This document shows, one piece after another, positions 35,425 through 43,699 of a stretch of DNA of 64,000 nucleotides. A model generated the notes under the pieces. The model was not told the DNA's origin and made no database searches. It was given only the letters and a program-made list of their open reading frames with translations. Each line of letters starts with the position of its first letter. The stretch's first letter is position 1. Where the stretch lies: positions 3,720,001-3,784,000 of the forward strand of contig NZ_CP132976.1 of NCBI RefSeq assembly GCF_030864005.1, read 5' to 3'. Both the position numbers and the translations under genes were made by a program. The DNA is from Achromobacter seleniivolatilans. GTDB lineage: Bacteria; Pseudomonadota; Gammaproteobacteria; Burkholderiales; Burkholderiaceae_B.

Positions 35425-36057
35425 TCAGTGTTGCACGGCCTTGTGGCCTTTCGGTGGGGCAACCCCACCCTCGCCTATGAGGTAGTCCTGGATCGTTCCG
35501 TAGCCCGATTCCTTGGCAATCACCAAACTCTCCAGGTGTTCCCGGCTATTGACCAAACCCTTGGATCGAATGATGCCGCTCTCGTCAATCAAGACTGCAT
35601 AAGGCAGCTTGCTGACTCGGAACGTCTGGCCAATCTCGACCGAGTTCGCGTAGGGAATGCCTTCGATCGCGAATGCCTTTCTCATCTTGGCTTGCTCGGC
35701 CGGGTCGCCGTCGCCAATAAGCAGGACGTTTAGCTGCTCACTTGCGCCAAAGGATTCGAGCAAGGGCAGGAGTTTTTTGCAGATGGGGCAGCTCGGAGAA
35801 ACAAACAGCACCAGTTGGGCTTTGTCTTCCGGTTGAGGACCGCCCGTTTGCACGGTGTGGCCATCTATGGTGGTGACAGTTATGACTGGCGCCAATTCGC
35901 CAATTGCAGGGCCACGATCATTGACCATGGCGCCCATCGGCGCGATGCGTTCATGCAAGATGCCAATCTGACGAGCCAGGCCGAACACCATGACAGTCAA
36001 CAAAAGTGTGATGACACCGAGCAGCGCTACGGTAGCGGTAAGTGCGGTCGTGTTCAT
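35425..36057 (-). CDS. mauD: MauD-like thioredoxin-fold maturation protein
   Basis: Needed in known mau and aau clusters to form the disulfides of the light subunit. About 210 residues: one N-terminal membrane helix (ATVALLGVITLLLTVMVFGLA), then a periplasmic thioredoxin fold with the redox pair SPSCPICKK, the helix LLPLLESFG, and the cis-Pro region VSKLPYAVLIDESG. The ATG at 36057 is chosen because it starts the helix, seven bases after mauE. It lies directly before mauA, as in known B-E-D-A clusters. Confidence 0.93.
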   Translation of the reverse strand: MNTTALTATVALLGVITLLLTVMVFGLARQIGILHERIAPMGAMVNDRGPAIGELAPVITVTTIDGHTVQTGGPQPEDKAQLVLFVSPSCPICKKLLPLLESFGASEQLNVLLIGDGDPAEQAKMRKAFAIEGIPYANSVEIGQTFRVSKLPYAVLIDESGIIRSKGLVNSREHLESLVIAKESGYGTIQDYLIGEGGVAPPKGHKAVQH

Positions 36058-36064
36058 AGTGCGT

Positions 36065-36628
36065 TTACCTGGCGCGTAGAACAGTCTCAAATGCATGAGA
36101 CTTTTTCCTATCGCGGTCCGGACGACCTGGCGCAATGAGGCTGAAGGCGAGCGAGAGCACAAATAGAGCCATCGCTATCACCGCAGCGGCTGCTATATCT
36201 CCCAGCGCTACCGCCCTCTCGTTGGAGCTGACCAAGGGGAGCGTTGCTGCGATCATGAAGAACGCGTTGCGTGCCACCACTCCCCAGGAGATCGGCTGCC
36301 GCAATGTAGAGCTGAAACAGCCGCAATCGACCCAGGTCCGGCCACGAATAAGATTGACGCCGATTGCGATAGTGAAAATTCCGATCAGGACGAGTGCTGC
36401 GGCCGCGGCGACATGCCGGGACATGGGAAACAGCAAGGCGAGGCAAATCGCACATTCCACAATCGGCAAAACATATGCGGTTGGGCGGACCAAGATCGAG
36501 GGCAGTACCCGATAGTTGGCAATCACTCCTTCAAGGATGTCCCGTTGGCCGGCTTTCGACGCAGCCGCAGACCCGGTCACCAGTGCCAACAAGAAGGCGG
36601 AGGCGTACTGAAAAATAGGATCAATCAT
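36065..36628 (-). CDS. mauE: MauE-like membrane maturation protein
   Basis: 187 residues with about five membrane helices (around 5-25, 45-67, 73-92, 118-135, 140-165). The motif VDCGCFS near residue 100 is typical of MauE/DoxX-like proteins and suggests a redox partner of MauD. The start codon touches the stop of the large-subunit gene, so translation is coupled. In known systems loss of MauE or MauD destabilises the light subunit. Confidence 0.92.
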   Translation of the reverse strand: MIDPIFQYASAFLLALVTGSAAASKAGQRDILEGVIANYRVLPSILVRPTAYVLPIVECAICLALLFPMSRHVAAAAALVLIGIFTIAIGVNLIRGRTWVDCGCFSSTLRQPISWGVVARNAFFMIAATLPLVSSNERAVALGDIAAAAVIAMALFVLSLAFSLIAPGRPDRDRKKSHAFETVLRAR

Positions 36629-37825
36629 TCAATGCTCCCCGGAAACATAGAGCACAAGTGGTGACAGCCCCAGCTTTTCCTGGCGCGCTACGACTTGCCC
36701 AATGGTGTTGTAGATGACGATGTCGTTGGATTCAGCGATGGTGTAGAGCAACGGTTCGGCGTCAAGAGAGATGGCAACGGACAGCGTCTTGTCCTGAAGC
36801 CTGAGGCGTTGCTCGACCTTTCGCGTGGTGACATCCACGACCCAGAGTTCTGTTGCCGGGTCCTTGTGGGTCCATGCATTCCCCTGATGCATAAGAACGT
36901 AGAGCCGCTGCGTGACGGGATTGAAACTCGCTATCTGCCATCCTCCAGGCCGCCAGTGCGCCGCCTTCTCGGCGTCTCCTTGCAACGACCACGACGGTTC
37001 GGGCTTCGGAGCACTACCCGAGAGATCAATGGGGACAACTCTGCCTCCGTAGGAAATCAGATAGATCTTGCTGTTGCGCCGATCCAGGCCGGCGTGCTCA
37101 AACACCGGGTCTTGCTCGGCGTCGAAGACTGGCGCCTCGGTTCGTTCTGTCGTACTGCTGATCGCCTCGCCGCGAATATCAAAGGTGACCGTTTGCAGCG
37201 TTCCATCGGAGCAGACGCTCGTGAATTTGCTTGGTGCCGAGGCGAAGATGAGGCCGCAACCAGGGATGGGAATTTCACCGAGATAGGCCTTCTTGTTCAG
37301 GTCGATGACGCTCACAGTGGTTGCCGGCGCGAGATTGAACGAAAGCCCAAATCTCCCATCCGGAGTAACGTCAAAATTAGGTTTATTGGTGACGATCAGC
37401 GCACGGCCTTTGGGCAATTCAACTTCGCTCGTAACCTCAAGCGTTCGGATATTGCGGGTAGTCAGATAGTCGTGCCTGGCGCCGCGTGTGTGCTTTTCCC
37501 AAAAACTGTCGACGGAATAGACTTCCAACTTATCAGGCGAGAGCCCAAGATTTGGCCAATACCCCATGTTGAACATGCCCTCGACTTGGCCACTGTTACC
37601 GTCGAGGATCCAAACCTTGGCTGCTTGTGGCGCGGGAAACGACGTATCAAGAACCCACAATCTGCGAGGGTTGTCGGTCAGCGTGCTGACGTTGTGGGTC
37701 TCCGCCAAGGGGATGCCTGACGGAAGATCCTGGGCATTCACTGAACTGCATGCCAAAGCAAGGCAAGCGGCATAGAAGGGGCGTCTCATCTCTTCGTCCA
37801 ATCCCCGTCGTGGGGCTTGAGTCAT
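36629..37825 (-). CDS. mauB: Amine dehydrogenase heavy (alpha) subunit, beta-propeller
   Basis: A 398-residue secreted seven-bladed propeller that holds the TTQ subunit. The signal peptide ends at SSVNA. Conserved stretches are YSVDSFWEKHTRGARHDYLTT, LTPDGRFGLSF-type blade ends, DPVFEHAGLDRRNSKIYLISY, WRPGGWQIASFNPVTQRLYVL and TELWVVDVTTRKVEQRL. From memory, the blade with WSLQGDAEKAAHW and the HKDPATELWVVD stretch look closer to the aromatic amine dehydrogenase than to the methylamine enzyme. The ATG at 37825 overlaps the transporter stop (ATGA) and has GGGGGA upstream; an ATG at 37789 would shorten the leader. Confidence 0.93.
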   Translation of the reverse strand: MTQAPRRGLDEEMRRPFYAACLALACSSVNAQDLPSGIPLAETHNVSTLTDNPRRLWVLDTSFPAPQAAKVWILDGNSGQVEGMFNMGYWPNLGLSPDKLEVYSVDSFWEKHTRGARHDYLTTRNIRTLEVTSEVELPKGRALIVTNKPNFDVTPDGRFGLSFNLAPATTVSVIDLNKKAYLGEIPIPGCGLIFASAPSKFTSVCSDGTLQTVTFDIRGEAISSTTERTEAPVFDAEQDPVFEHAGLDRRNSKIYLISYGGRVVPIDLSGSAPKPEPSWSLQGDAEKAAHWRPGGWQIASFNPVTQRLYVLMHQGNAWTHKDPATELWVVDVTTRKVEQRLRLQDKTLSVAISLDAEPLLYTIAESNDIVIYNTIGQVVARQEKLGLSPLVLYVSGEH

Positions 37826-38364
37826 TCCCCCGAAGGGCGACTATTTTTGATTTGTAGCGCGGCTTGCGCAGGGGGGGCATGGCCATGAATTGCTGAAGCG
37901 GCGACCGGATCAGGCTCTGCGCTTTTGTAGCCAATCAGAAATACACCAGCCACGCACAATGCAATTCCGAGCATGTTCAGCAGAGATAGATCTTCACGGA
38001 GTATGAGAACGCCTACAACGATCAAGGCAATATTCACGATGGCCCCCGTGACCACGTTTCCTGTGCTCAGATCCCAACCGCTCCTGTACATCAGCAGAAA
38101 TCCTATCTCCATCAATATGATGCAAACGGCAATGCCGGCCTGTACTCCGGTCATTTGACGCAAGCTCTCGCCCAGAGTGCCATTGCCCATGACGAACGGG
38201 AGAAACAACGCTGAAATCGCAATAATCGCGACATATATTCCCAGCAAGGAAACTATTGGATTGATGGCACTGGGCACCTTCTTCATCAGCATGTGATAGC
38301 CAACAGTTCCGACAATTGCCGCCGCAGCTGATAAATAGAATGCAACCGAGCCTTTTTCCAGCAT
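37822..38364 (-). CDS. Small drug/metabolite transporter-type membrane protein (EamA-like half)
   Basis: About 180 residues with five hydrophobic helices; the first is FYLSAAAAIVGTVGYHML and the last pair are VNIALIVVGVLILRE and IALCVAGVFLIGY. The motif REDLSLLNMLGIALCVAGV is common at the end of EamA domains. It is half the size of a normal ten-helix transporter, so it would act as a dimer. AGAGGT lies before the ATG at 38364 and its TGA overlaps the mauB start. Likely role: moving the operon's amine or product across the inner membrane; direction unknown. Confidence 0.8.
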   Translation of the reverse strand: MLEKGSVAFYLSAAAAIVGTVGYHMLMKKVPSAINPIVSLLGIYVAIIAISALFLPFVMGNGTLGESLRQMTGVQAGIAVCIILMEIGFLLMYRSGWDLSTGNVVTGAIVNIALIVVGVLILREDLSLLNMLGIALCVAGVFLIGYKSAEPDPVAASAIHGHAPPAQAALQIKNSRPSGE

Positions 38365-38376
38365 GTCCAATACCTC

Positions 38377-39357
38377 TTATCTGTTGTTTTGGCTTTCGCG
38401 GAATGTGGTGGTTTCAAGAAACCGGCGGTCCATATACTCGCCGGCAATGGTGGGGGGATATCGTGCAGGCCGCTCTGGTGACACGCAACTCGATAGGCAT
38501 TCCACAGATGCGTAATAGTCTGGGTCCATGAAGAATGCAGCGGAGTACCGCTCTCTGTTGCTGGTATTCACCACGCGATGAAAAGTTGCCGGGTAGTGGT
38601 CGTTTGTCCACCGGGACATAAGGTCGCCAATATTGACCACAAAGCCCGATTTGATTGGGGGCACCGGTATCCACTCGTGTTCCGCGTTCCTGACCTCAAG
38701 GCCCCCAACGGAATCCTGTGCAATCATTGTGATCCACCCGAAATCAGTATGTTCTCCTGCACCAATCGGCTGCCCTTCCGCATATTCGATCGGCGGATAG
38801 CGCAGCACGCGCAACTGAGCCATGGGTTTGACGAACTTGTCGTCGAAGTGGTGAGCAGGCATACCGAGACCCAGAGCAAACACTCGCAGCAGGCGCCGCC
38901 CCAGATCGAGGGCCTGCGCGTGGTAACCCAGCATCACCGATCTGAAGTGCGGCATTGACGCTGGCCAGGCGTTTGGTCCGTAGAACGGCAGGTTGGCCTT
39001 GACGTACGCATCCTCGAGGGCAATCTCGGATGCCATGTCGAACCCCTCCTTGATGTCACCGAGCACTCCGTCTGATTTATCTGCGCCTTCGCTGAAGTAC
39101 CCGCGCATGTACGGAGATTTGTGGATCTCGATTTCCTCCTTCAAGTGCTTCGGCTGATTGAAGAAGATCTTCGCTTGGGCCAGCACGGAGTCGATGGTGG
39201 ACGCGTCGATGCCATGATTGACGACGGAAAAGAAACCGATCTCTCGGCAAGCGCGGTCAACCTGACTTACCAGGTCTGATGAAATGCCCTGATTAACCCT
39301 GAGCCCTTGAACATCAATGACCGGGATTGAGCGTACTGCTTTCCTATTCTCATTCAT
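38377..39357 (-). CDS. Fe(II)/2-oxoglutarate-type oxygenase (isopenicillin N synthase-like family)
   Basis: A 326-residue non-heme iron enzyme. The N-terminal DIOX_N part includes IPVIDVQGLRVNQ and EIGFFSVVNHGID. The jelly-roll holds the HxD iron ligands in GEHTDFGWITMIAQD, the distal His in ATFHRVVNTSNRERYS, and an RYS triad like the Arg-x-Ser that binds 2-oxoglutarate. Members hydroxylate, desaturate or cyclise small molecules or make ethylene; the substrate cannot be read from sequence. The ATG at 39357 has GAGAACGAG upstream. Its stop lies 12 bases before the transporter start, within one operon. Confidence 0.9.
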   Translation of the reverse strand: MNENRKAVRSIPVIDVQGLRVNQGISSDLVSQVDRACREIGFFSVVNHGIDASTIDSVLAQAKIFFNQPKHLKEEIEIHKSPYMRGYFSEGADKSDGVLGDIKEGFDMASEIALEDAYVKANLPFYGPNAWPASMPHFRSVMLGYHAQALDLGRRLLRVFALGLGMPAHHFDDKFVKPMAQLRVLRYPPIEYAEGQPIGAGEHTDFGWITMIAQDSVGGLEVRNAEHEWIPVPPIKSGFVVNIGDLMSRWTNDHYPATFHRVVNTSNRERYSAAFFMDPDYYASVECLSSCVSPERPARYPPTIAGEYMDRRFLETTTFRESQNNR

Positions 39358-39403
39358 CTCGTTCTCGTACTGTTCGGTTATGCCAATGCTTCTGTACTGG
39401 CTC

Positions 39404-40483
39404 CTATCCCAACAAGTTGTCGGTGAAAGCGCCGCCAAAATGTGCAATAGAGAAATCCTTGCCATTTGAAATTGGTTCGCCAGCCGAACCCTCTGTGATA
39501 CGCCTGACGCGCCCTCGGTGGTATGCCAGGGCCAGTTCAACGACGCTCACCGTTCCCATCACGTTCCATTTTTCTCGCAGGGCGTCCTGGGCTGCGTCAT
39601 GCTCGAAGAGAATTCTGTTTAGTTCAGGAAGGTGGTACCACGGACAGGCAGGAGCTGCGTGATGAGCGTTGTGGTAGCCGAAGTTCAAAATAAGCCAGTT
39701 CAGGAACTTGAATTTTCGGGCTACGGGAAACGAAAACGTATTGGCCTGCTCGAATGCCACCCCAGACGCGGCATGCCGGGACAAAGGTGAAAGCTGGGGA
39801 TAGCTATGTTGAAAGGCATCCACAAACCTCACGCAATGAATCTTGGCGCAACGAGCAAGTAAATAAGGAATCAGCGAAAACCAAGAGACAACGGCCAGTA
39901 GCGCAATGAACACCACATCGAAAGCAAAAGACAATACGATCCGCAACCTCGCTTTACCGTTGCCCCTTACCGCATCTACAACGGCATCCAGCCTTATAAG
40001 GTCATGGCAAATAGGGATGTAAAAGTATTCCAGGCGCAGGGCAATGCGGCGAAACAAGGAGCGCTTGTCCCCTAGCAGTACGTTCATGTCCACGCCTAGC
40101 AGATCGACATTTTCCGCATGGTGGCGGAGATGATCGGTTCGATAGTCCTTGAATGGGAAATAGAAGCCGCCGTTTATCAGCGAAAGGCTTTCGCCCACCG
40201 CGTTATTCAGCCTTTTCCCGCGCAGCACCAGTTGGTGCGCAGCTTCATGGCTCAGATACCATGCCGCAATCATGGACATGCTGAGGGGAATGACCCCGAG
40301 CGTGGCGATGAACATCTCACTTACGGTGATTATGAGGATGCCCGTCGTATATCCGCCAAATACCAGAACAATGGTCAATGCGGTCAAGAATGGGCGTCTC
40401 TTCTGCGCGCAACTTAGGATAGCGGCTCTTTCCTCGTCGCCCCACCGCTGAAATGAACTGTGGGAGTTATCATGGCTGCGCAT
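39404..40483 (-). CDS. Membrane di-iron fatty-acid-desaturase-type enzyme
   Basis: About 359 residues with several membrane helices and the three histidine boxes of the family: HEAAH, HLRHH and HNAHH. The early GFYFPFKDYRTDHLRHH and late NFGYHNAHHAAPACPWYHLP fit bacterial desaturases and hydroxylases. The ATG at 40483 lies inside speD's end (14-base overlap) with AGGTGG before it. In this operon it may act on a lipid amine or another hydrophobic precursor and not on membrane phospholipid; that is inference. Confidence 0.88.
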   Translation of the reverse strand: MRSHDNSHSSFQRWGDEERAAILSCAQKRRPFLTALTIVLVFGGYTTGILIITVSEMFIATLGVIPLSMSMIAAWYLSHEAAHQLVLRGKRLNNAVGESLSLINGGFYFPFKDYRTDHLRHHAENVDLLGVDMNVLLGDKRSLFRRIALRLEYFYIPICHDLIRLDAVVDAVRGNGKARLRIVLSFAFDVVFIALLAVVSWFSLIPYLLARCAKIHCVRFVDAFQHSYPQLSPLSRHAASGVAFEQANTFSFPVARKFKFLNWLILNFGYHNAHHAAPACPWYHLPELNRILFEHDAAQDALREKWNVMGTVSVVELALAYHRGRVRRITEGSAGEPISNGKDFSIAHFGGAFTDNLLG

Positions 40484-40988
40484 TGGCTGCCACCTTTTGC
40501 TTTTGGGCATCCAAGGAGCTTCGGCTCATCGCCAATGCCATGAAGTGCATTCCGCGCCGCAGAAAGTTGACTTCAATTTCTTTCAGAGAAAAGTGCTCTC
40601 TGAAAAAATCGACGATTTCTCTCTGAGCCATGCCATTTCGGCAGGTATAGACATCTGCGGTGACAAAACCGATGGCAGGAAACGTGTGAATACTGATGTG
40701 GCTTTCTTCGATAGCAAGAATGCCGGTCCATCCACCAGGGTCTTTTTTGTCATTGCCCTTGGCGTAGTAGATGACGGGTTCGGCGAGGGGCTTCATGCCG
40801 AGCCGATCCACAAGAAGGGAAAGTCCTTGCAGGATATGGGACGAATGATCCAGTTTGGCCTGGCTTCCCCCATAGCCGTCAATTGTCATGTGCTCCCCGA
40901 AGTGTTCCCTCTGTTCATGGTTTGCTATAAGCGGCGTGTTCTCCACGCCAAGAAGCACCGGTTGATTGATATTTGTTCCGATAGGCAT
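40470..40988 (-). CDS. speD: S-adenosylmethionine decarboxylase-like proenzyme
   Basis: SpeD makes decarboxylated SAM, the aminopropyl donor of spermidine synthesis. The 172-residue protein has EESHISIHTFPAIGFVTADVYTC, where the serine after ESHI is the self-cleavage site that becomes the pyruvoyl group. The downstream His and Cys match the catalytic residues. It is about 40-50 residues longer than the Bacillus/Thermotoga class, with additions at both ends. The ATG at 40988 follows GGGAGA. No spermidine synthase (speE) is present; it is the first gene of an amine operon instead. A changed reaction is possible. Confidence 0.88.
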   Translation of the reverse strand: MPIGTNINQPVLLGVENTPLIANHEQREHFGEHMTIDGYGGSQAKLDHSSHILQGLSLLVDRLGMKPLAEPVIYYAKGNDKKDPGGWTGILAIEESHISIHTFPAIGFVTADVYTCRNGMAQREIVDFFREHFSLKEIEVNFLRRGMHFMALAMSRSSLDAQKQKVAANAQP

Positions 40989-41198
40989 CCCAATCTCCCT
41001 TTGCCAATGCCTGGCTGCCAGATACAACACACGCATCACCACGGTATTTGATGGGCGATGCAAAAAAACACTGTTGAGAAATATCTGAAAATAGGTAACA
41101 CAGGCTGCGAACTTGTTCTAAAGGGCAGCTAGGCGACTGGACGATGTGTAATATCAATTAAGGTGCCGTGAATACTACGGCGGGTAAGACGCTTGGCC

Positions 41199-41522
41199 TT
41201 AGGCGTCCGCACTGATCTTGAGGCCGAGCACCCCGATGACAATGACCGTGAGGCTGAGCAGTTTTGTAAGAGTCATCGACTCTCCAAACAAAACCAAGCC
41301 GAAAACTACCGTCCCAACCGCACCGATACCCATCCAGGCGATGTAGCCGACGCTCAGCGGAATTGCTTTGAGCGCCATTGTCAGCAAGGCCACGCTACCA
41401 ATCGCGGCGATCAGTGTTATGGCGGACGCTACCGGCTTGGAAAAACCATCGGCGTATTTCATACTGGTAGCAAACACGACTTCTAGCGCCCCAGCTGCAA
41501 TTAAATAAATCCACGGACTCAT
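41199..41522 (-). CDS. Small multidrug resistance (SMR) transporter, SugE/Gdx-like
   Basis: A 107-residue, four-helix proton antiporter subunit. The conserved glutamate lies in AAGALEVVFATSMKYADGF; the rest (ALLTMALKAIPLSVGYIAWMGIGAVGTVVFGLVLFGE) follows the SugE/Gdx pattern. Such proteins export guanidinium or quaternary ammonium compounds. It lies about 210 bp upstream of speD on the same strand and is divergent from a LysR gene. A weak inverted repeat (41165-41181) after its stop may be a terminator. It may export an amine related to the neighbouring operon. Confidence 0.88.
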   Translation of the reverse strand: MSPWIYLIAAGALEVVFATSMKYADGFSKPVASAITLIAAIGSVALLTMALKAIPLSVGYIAWMGIGAVGTVVFGLVLFGESMTLTKLLSLTVIVIGVLGLKISADA

Positions 41523-41617
41523 AAACTACCTCCACTTATTTTCCATGAGGCCAATTTAGCAACGCGGCGTTAAACAGAGAACTCCCAATTTTGTTAATGC
41601 ACTAATAAGGATTATTT

Positions 41618-42505
41618 ATGGCGCCGGTCTTAGATGAGATTTTGCTTAGAACCTTCATAGAGGCGACCCGGCGCGGTAGCTTCGGCCAGGCCGCTGCTGC
41701 GATGAAACGAACCCAGGCCGCTGTCACGTTGCAAATCCGGCGTCTTGAAGAAATTCTGGATCAGCCGCTGTTCAACCGAACCACGCGTGGCGTGACACTG
41801 ACTACCGGTGGCCTGGAGTTTTTGCCATACGCCGAACGTATCCTGGCGCTGGGTATCGAAGCGCACGAGTTCATGGCGCGACACAAGATGCCGATCGACA
41901 AGCGTCCAAGGCGGATTAGGATGATTGAGGACCTGTCATCGATCGCTGCACTCGATCATGGGCTCGCACGCATCAGACGACTCTTCGACCCCATCAAGAT
42001 CGATTTGAACTTCGACTCCGGCCCTCAGGCTGAGGAGGCCTTCAGGGCCGGCAAGGTGGATATGCTCATCGGCGACAGATTGCGCGCCCCACTTGGGGAT
42101 ATAGAGCCAATCTCTGTCGCTTCAGTCCCACTCGTCTGGGCGGCGTCGCCAGATTTTGATGCGCGTCAGCGCCCTCTTCCTCTGGCAGTCTATGGAGCGC
42201 CCTGCATCTGGAGAGAACAAGTCGTAGCAACGCTCGATGGGGCAGCGATTGCTTCGAGAATTGCCGTGGAAAGCCATGGCACGCCCGCGCTGCTTTCGGC
42301 GGTCAGATCAGGCTCGGCAATCGCGGCACTGTTGCCCTCTTCCGTTGGAGCCGGGCTTGTTGCCTTGGATCCTGCGGCAGCAGGATTTCCACCTCCTCCG
42401 AAAGTGGAAATCGTCCTTTATCAGTCTCAGCACGCGCTCAGAGATCCCGTGATCAAAGAGCTATCTAGCGCCCTATGGCAAGGTGTGGAGGGGCTTGCCG
42501 CCTGA
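41618..42505 (+). CDS. LysR-family transcriptional regulator
   Basis: 295 residues. The N-terminal winged helix-turn-helix has LRTFIEATRRGSFGQAAAAM and AAVTLQIRRLEEILDQPLFN. A substrate-binding domain follows (about 90-290) with FRAGKVDMLIGDRL and SGSAIAALLPSSVGAGL. It is divergent from the SMR gene across 95 bp, the normal LysR arrangement, so it most likely controls that gene and perhaps the amine operon behind it. The region between contains AACGC-G-GCGTT at about 41560, a possible half of an operator. Confidence 0.9.
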   Translation: MAPVLDEILLRTFIEATRRGSFGQAAAAMKRTQAAVTLQIRRLEEILDQPLFNRTTRGVTLTTGGLEFLPYAERILALGIEAHEFMARHKMPIDKRPRRIRMIEDLSSIAALDHGLARIRRLFDPIKIDLNFDSGPQAEEAFRAGKVDMLIGDRLRAPLGDIEPISVASVPLVWAASPDFDARQRPLPLAVYGAPCIWREQVVATLDGAAIASRIAVESHGTPALLSAVRSGSAIAALLPSSVGAGLVALDPAAAGFPPPPKVEIVLYQSQHALRDPVIKELSSALWQGVEGLAA

Positions 42506-42543
42506 CTGGCCATGGGAACGGAGACGGAAGCGCGTTCTCCGGT

Positions 42544-42771
42544 TCAATACCGGCCCCGTGCTGCCTTAAGGATGCGTGCGTCATCTTGGCGGCTGCCGAC
42601 CGTATACACGCCGGATAGCGCACGGGCAGCCTGCAAGTCACGAGCACGCGTTTCGCGCGGGGCGCAGCCGTTCTTGATGCACAGCGCCAGACGCGCGCTA
42701 CCGAAGATTGCGGGTGACCGTGAGACTGAGGGATTCGCCCGCATCGCGATCAAAACCAACGCTTTATCCAT
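42544..42771 (-). CDS. Possible small ORF, unrecognised
   Basis: A 75-residue frame starting 22 bases inside the end of the preceding gene. It is basic, with two cysteines (LALCIKNGCAPRETRA). I see no strong ribosome site and no similarity I can name. It fills the otherwise empty interval before the LysR gene and could be spurious. Confidence 0.25.
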   Translation of the reverse strand: MDKALVLIAMRANPSVSRSPAIFGSARLALCIKNGCAPRETRARDLQAARALSGVYTVGSRQDDARILKAARGRY

Positions 42772-43484
42772 TGCCAAAACCCGGCAGGCCGAGCCGCCGC
42801 CCCGTTCTGCTGCTGCGCCATCGCCTGACTGACTTGCTCGGTCGCCGCTGAGACGTACAGCGACACGCCTTGCATATCGCAATTGTCTGGATTGGACCGG
42901 AAGCCGCTGTTCTCCAGGGAAAAGGGATCAGGCTCCACGATTTCAGACGCTTCGATCAAGCCCGTTTTGTTTTCGGCGGCGTAGTCCAATGCCTGCATGA
43001 AGATCGGCAAACGGCCGTGCGAGAAAAGCTCGTGCAGAAGGGTCCGCACTTCTTTGTTGGTCTTCGCATCCGCGCGCAAGGCTAATACACCCGCCTCGCT
43101 CAGATAGCAGCCCACCATGTAGTTGGCCTGCAAATGCGGCCTGCGATCCGGGAATTTTCCTTTCGGAAGCAAAAGGTCCCAGCTGCGGCAGTACCTTGCA
43201 AATTCAGGATATTCCTCCAGGATGAAGCTGAATGCGCCGCCCCGTATGTACCAGTACTTCCGGTAGAAACCTGCTGCCGATGCCAGCGCCATGCCAACGC
43301 CGCTATTGAACGGTTCAGCGGTAAAGTCTGTGTCCAGCCGGCAATTGACGAGTTCTCGATCATCTTGCGTCAGATTGAACCGGTCGTAGACGTTCTGCCG
43401 AAGCGAAGGGTCGGCAATGAGGTCGAAGTAGCAAGTGAGGATTTCACTTTCGGTGATCGGATGGTACGTGATGTCGAAACCCAT
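42750..43484 (-). CDS. Unrecognised protein starting MGFDITYHPI
   Basis: About 244 residues, soluble, with no signal peptide or membrane helix. It starts MGFDITYHPITESEILTCYF and continues with DLIADPSLRQNVYDRFNL, RKYWYIRGGAFSFILEEYPEF, NYMVGCYLSEAGVLALRADA and RTLLHELFSHGRLPIFMQAL. The C-terminal tail is alanine- and glutamine-rich. Composition and length suggest a real gene. The ATG at 43484 fits the N-terminus best, with GGAGA twelve bases upstream. No function is proposed. It is divergent from the MocR-type regulator about 215 bp away. Confidence 0.65.
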   Translation of the reverse strand: MGFDITYHPITESEILTCYFDLIADPSLRQNVYDRFNLTQDDRELVNCRLDTDFTAEPFNSGVGMALASAAGFYRKYWYIRGGAFSFILEEYPEFARYCRSWDLLLPKGKFPDRRPHLQANYMVGCYLSEAGVLALRADAKTNKEVRTLLHELFSHGRLPIFMQALDYAAENKTGLIEASEIVEPDPFSLENSGFRSNPDNCDMQGVSLYVSAATEQVSQAMAQQQNGAAARPAGFWQWIKRWF

Positions 43485-43699
43485 GGTACGGGCCGTCTCC
43501 CATTCAATTGGCATTCCGAAACAAAGCAAAGGCGCATTCCTCTTACCGCGCCGCAGGCCAAGTGCACGCAATGGAGTCCAAAAAAAGCGGTTCAGCTTGA
43601 CGCTGTTGCGGGAATAACCGCATAAGAAAAATATTAAAATCCTGGCTCTCTGGGGTTTCCCCTAGCGACCAGCCCCTGCATCCTGATAACCCAATACCG

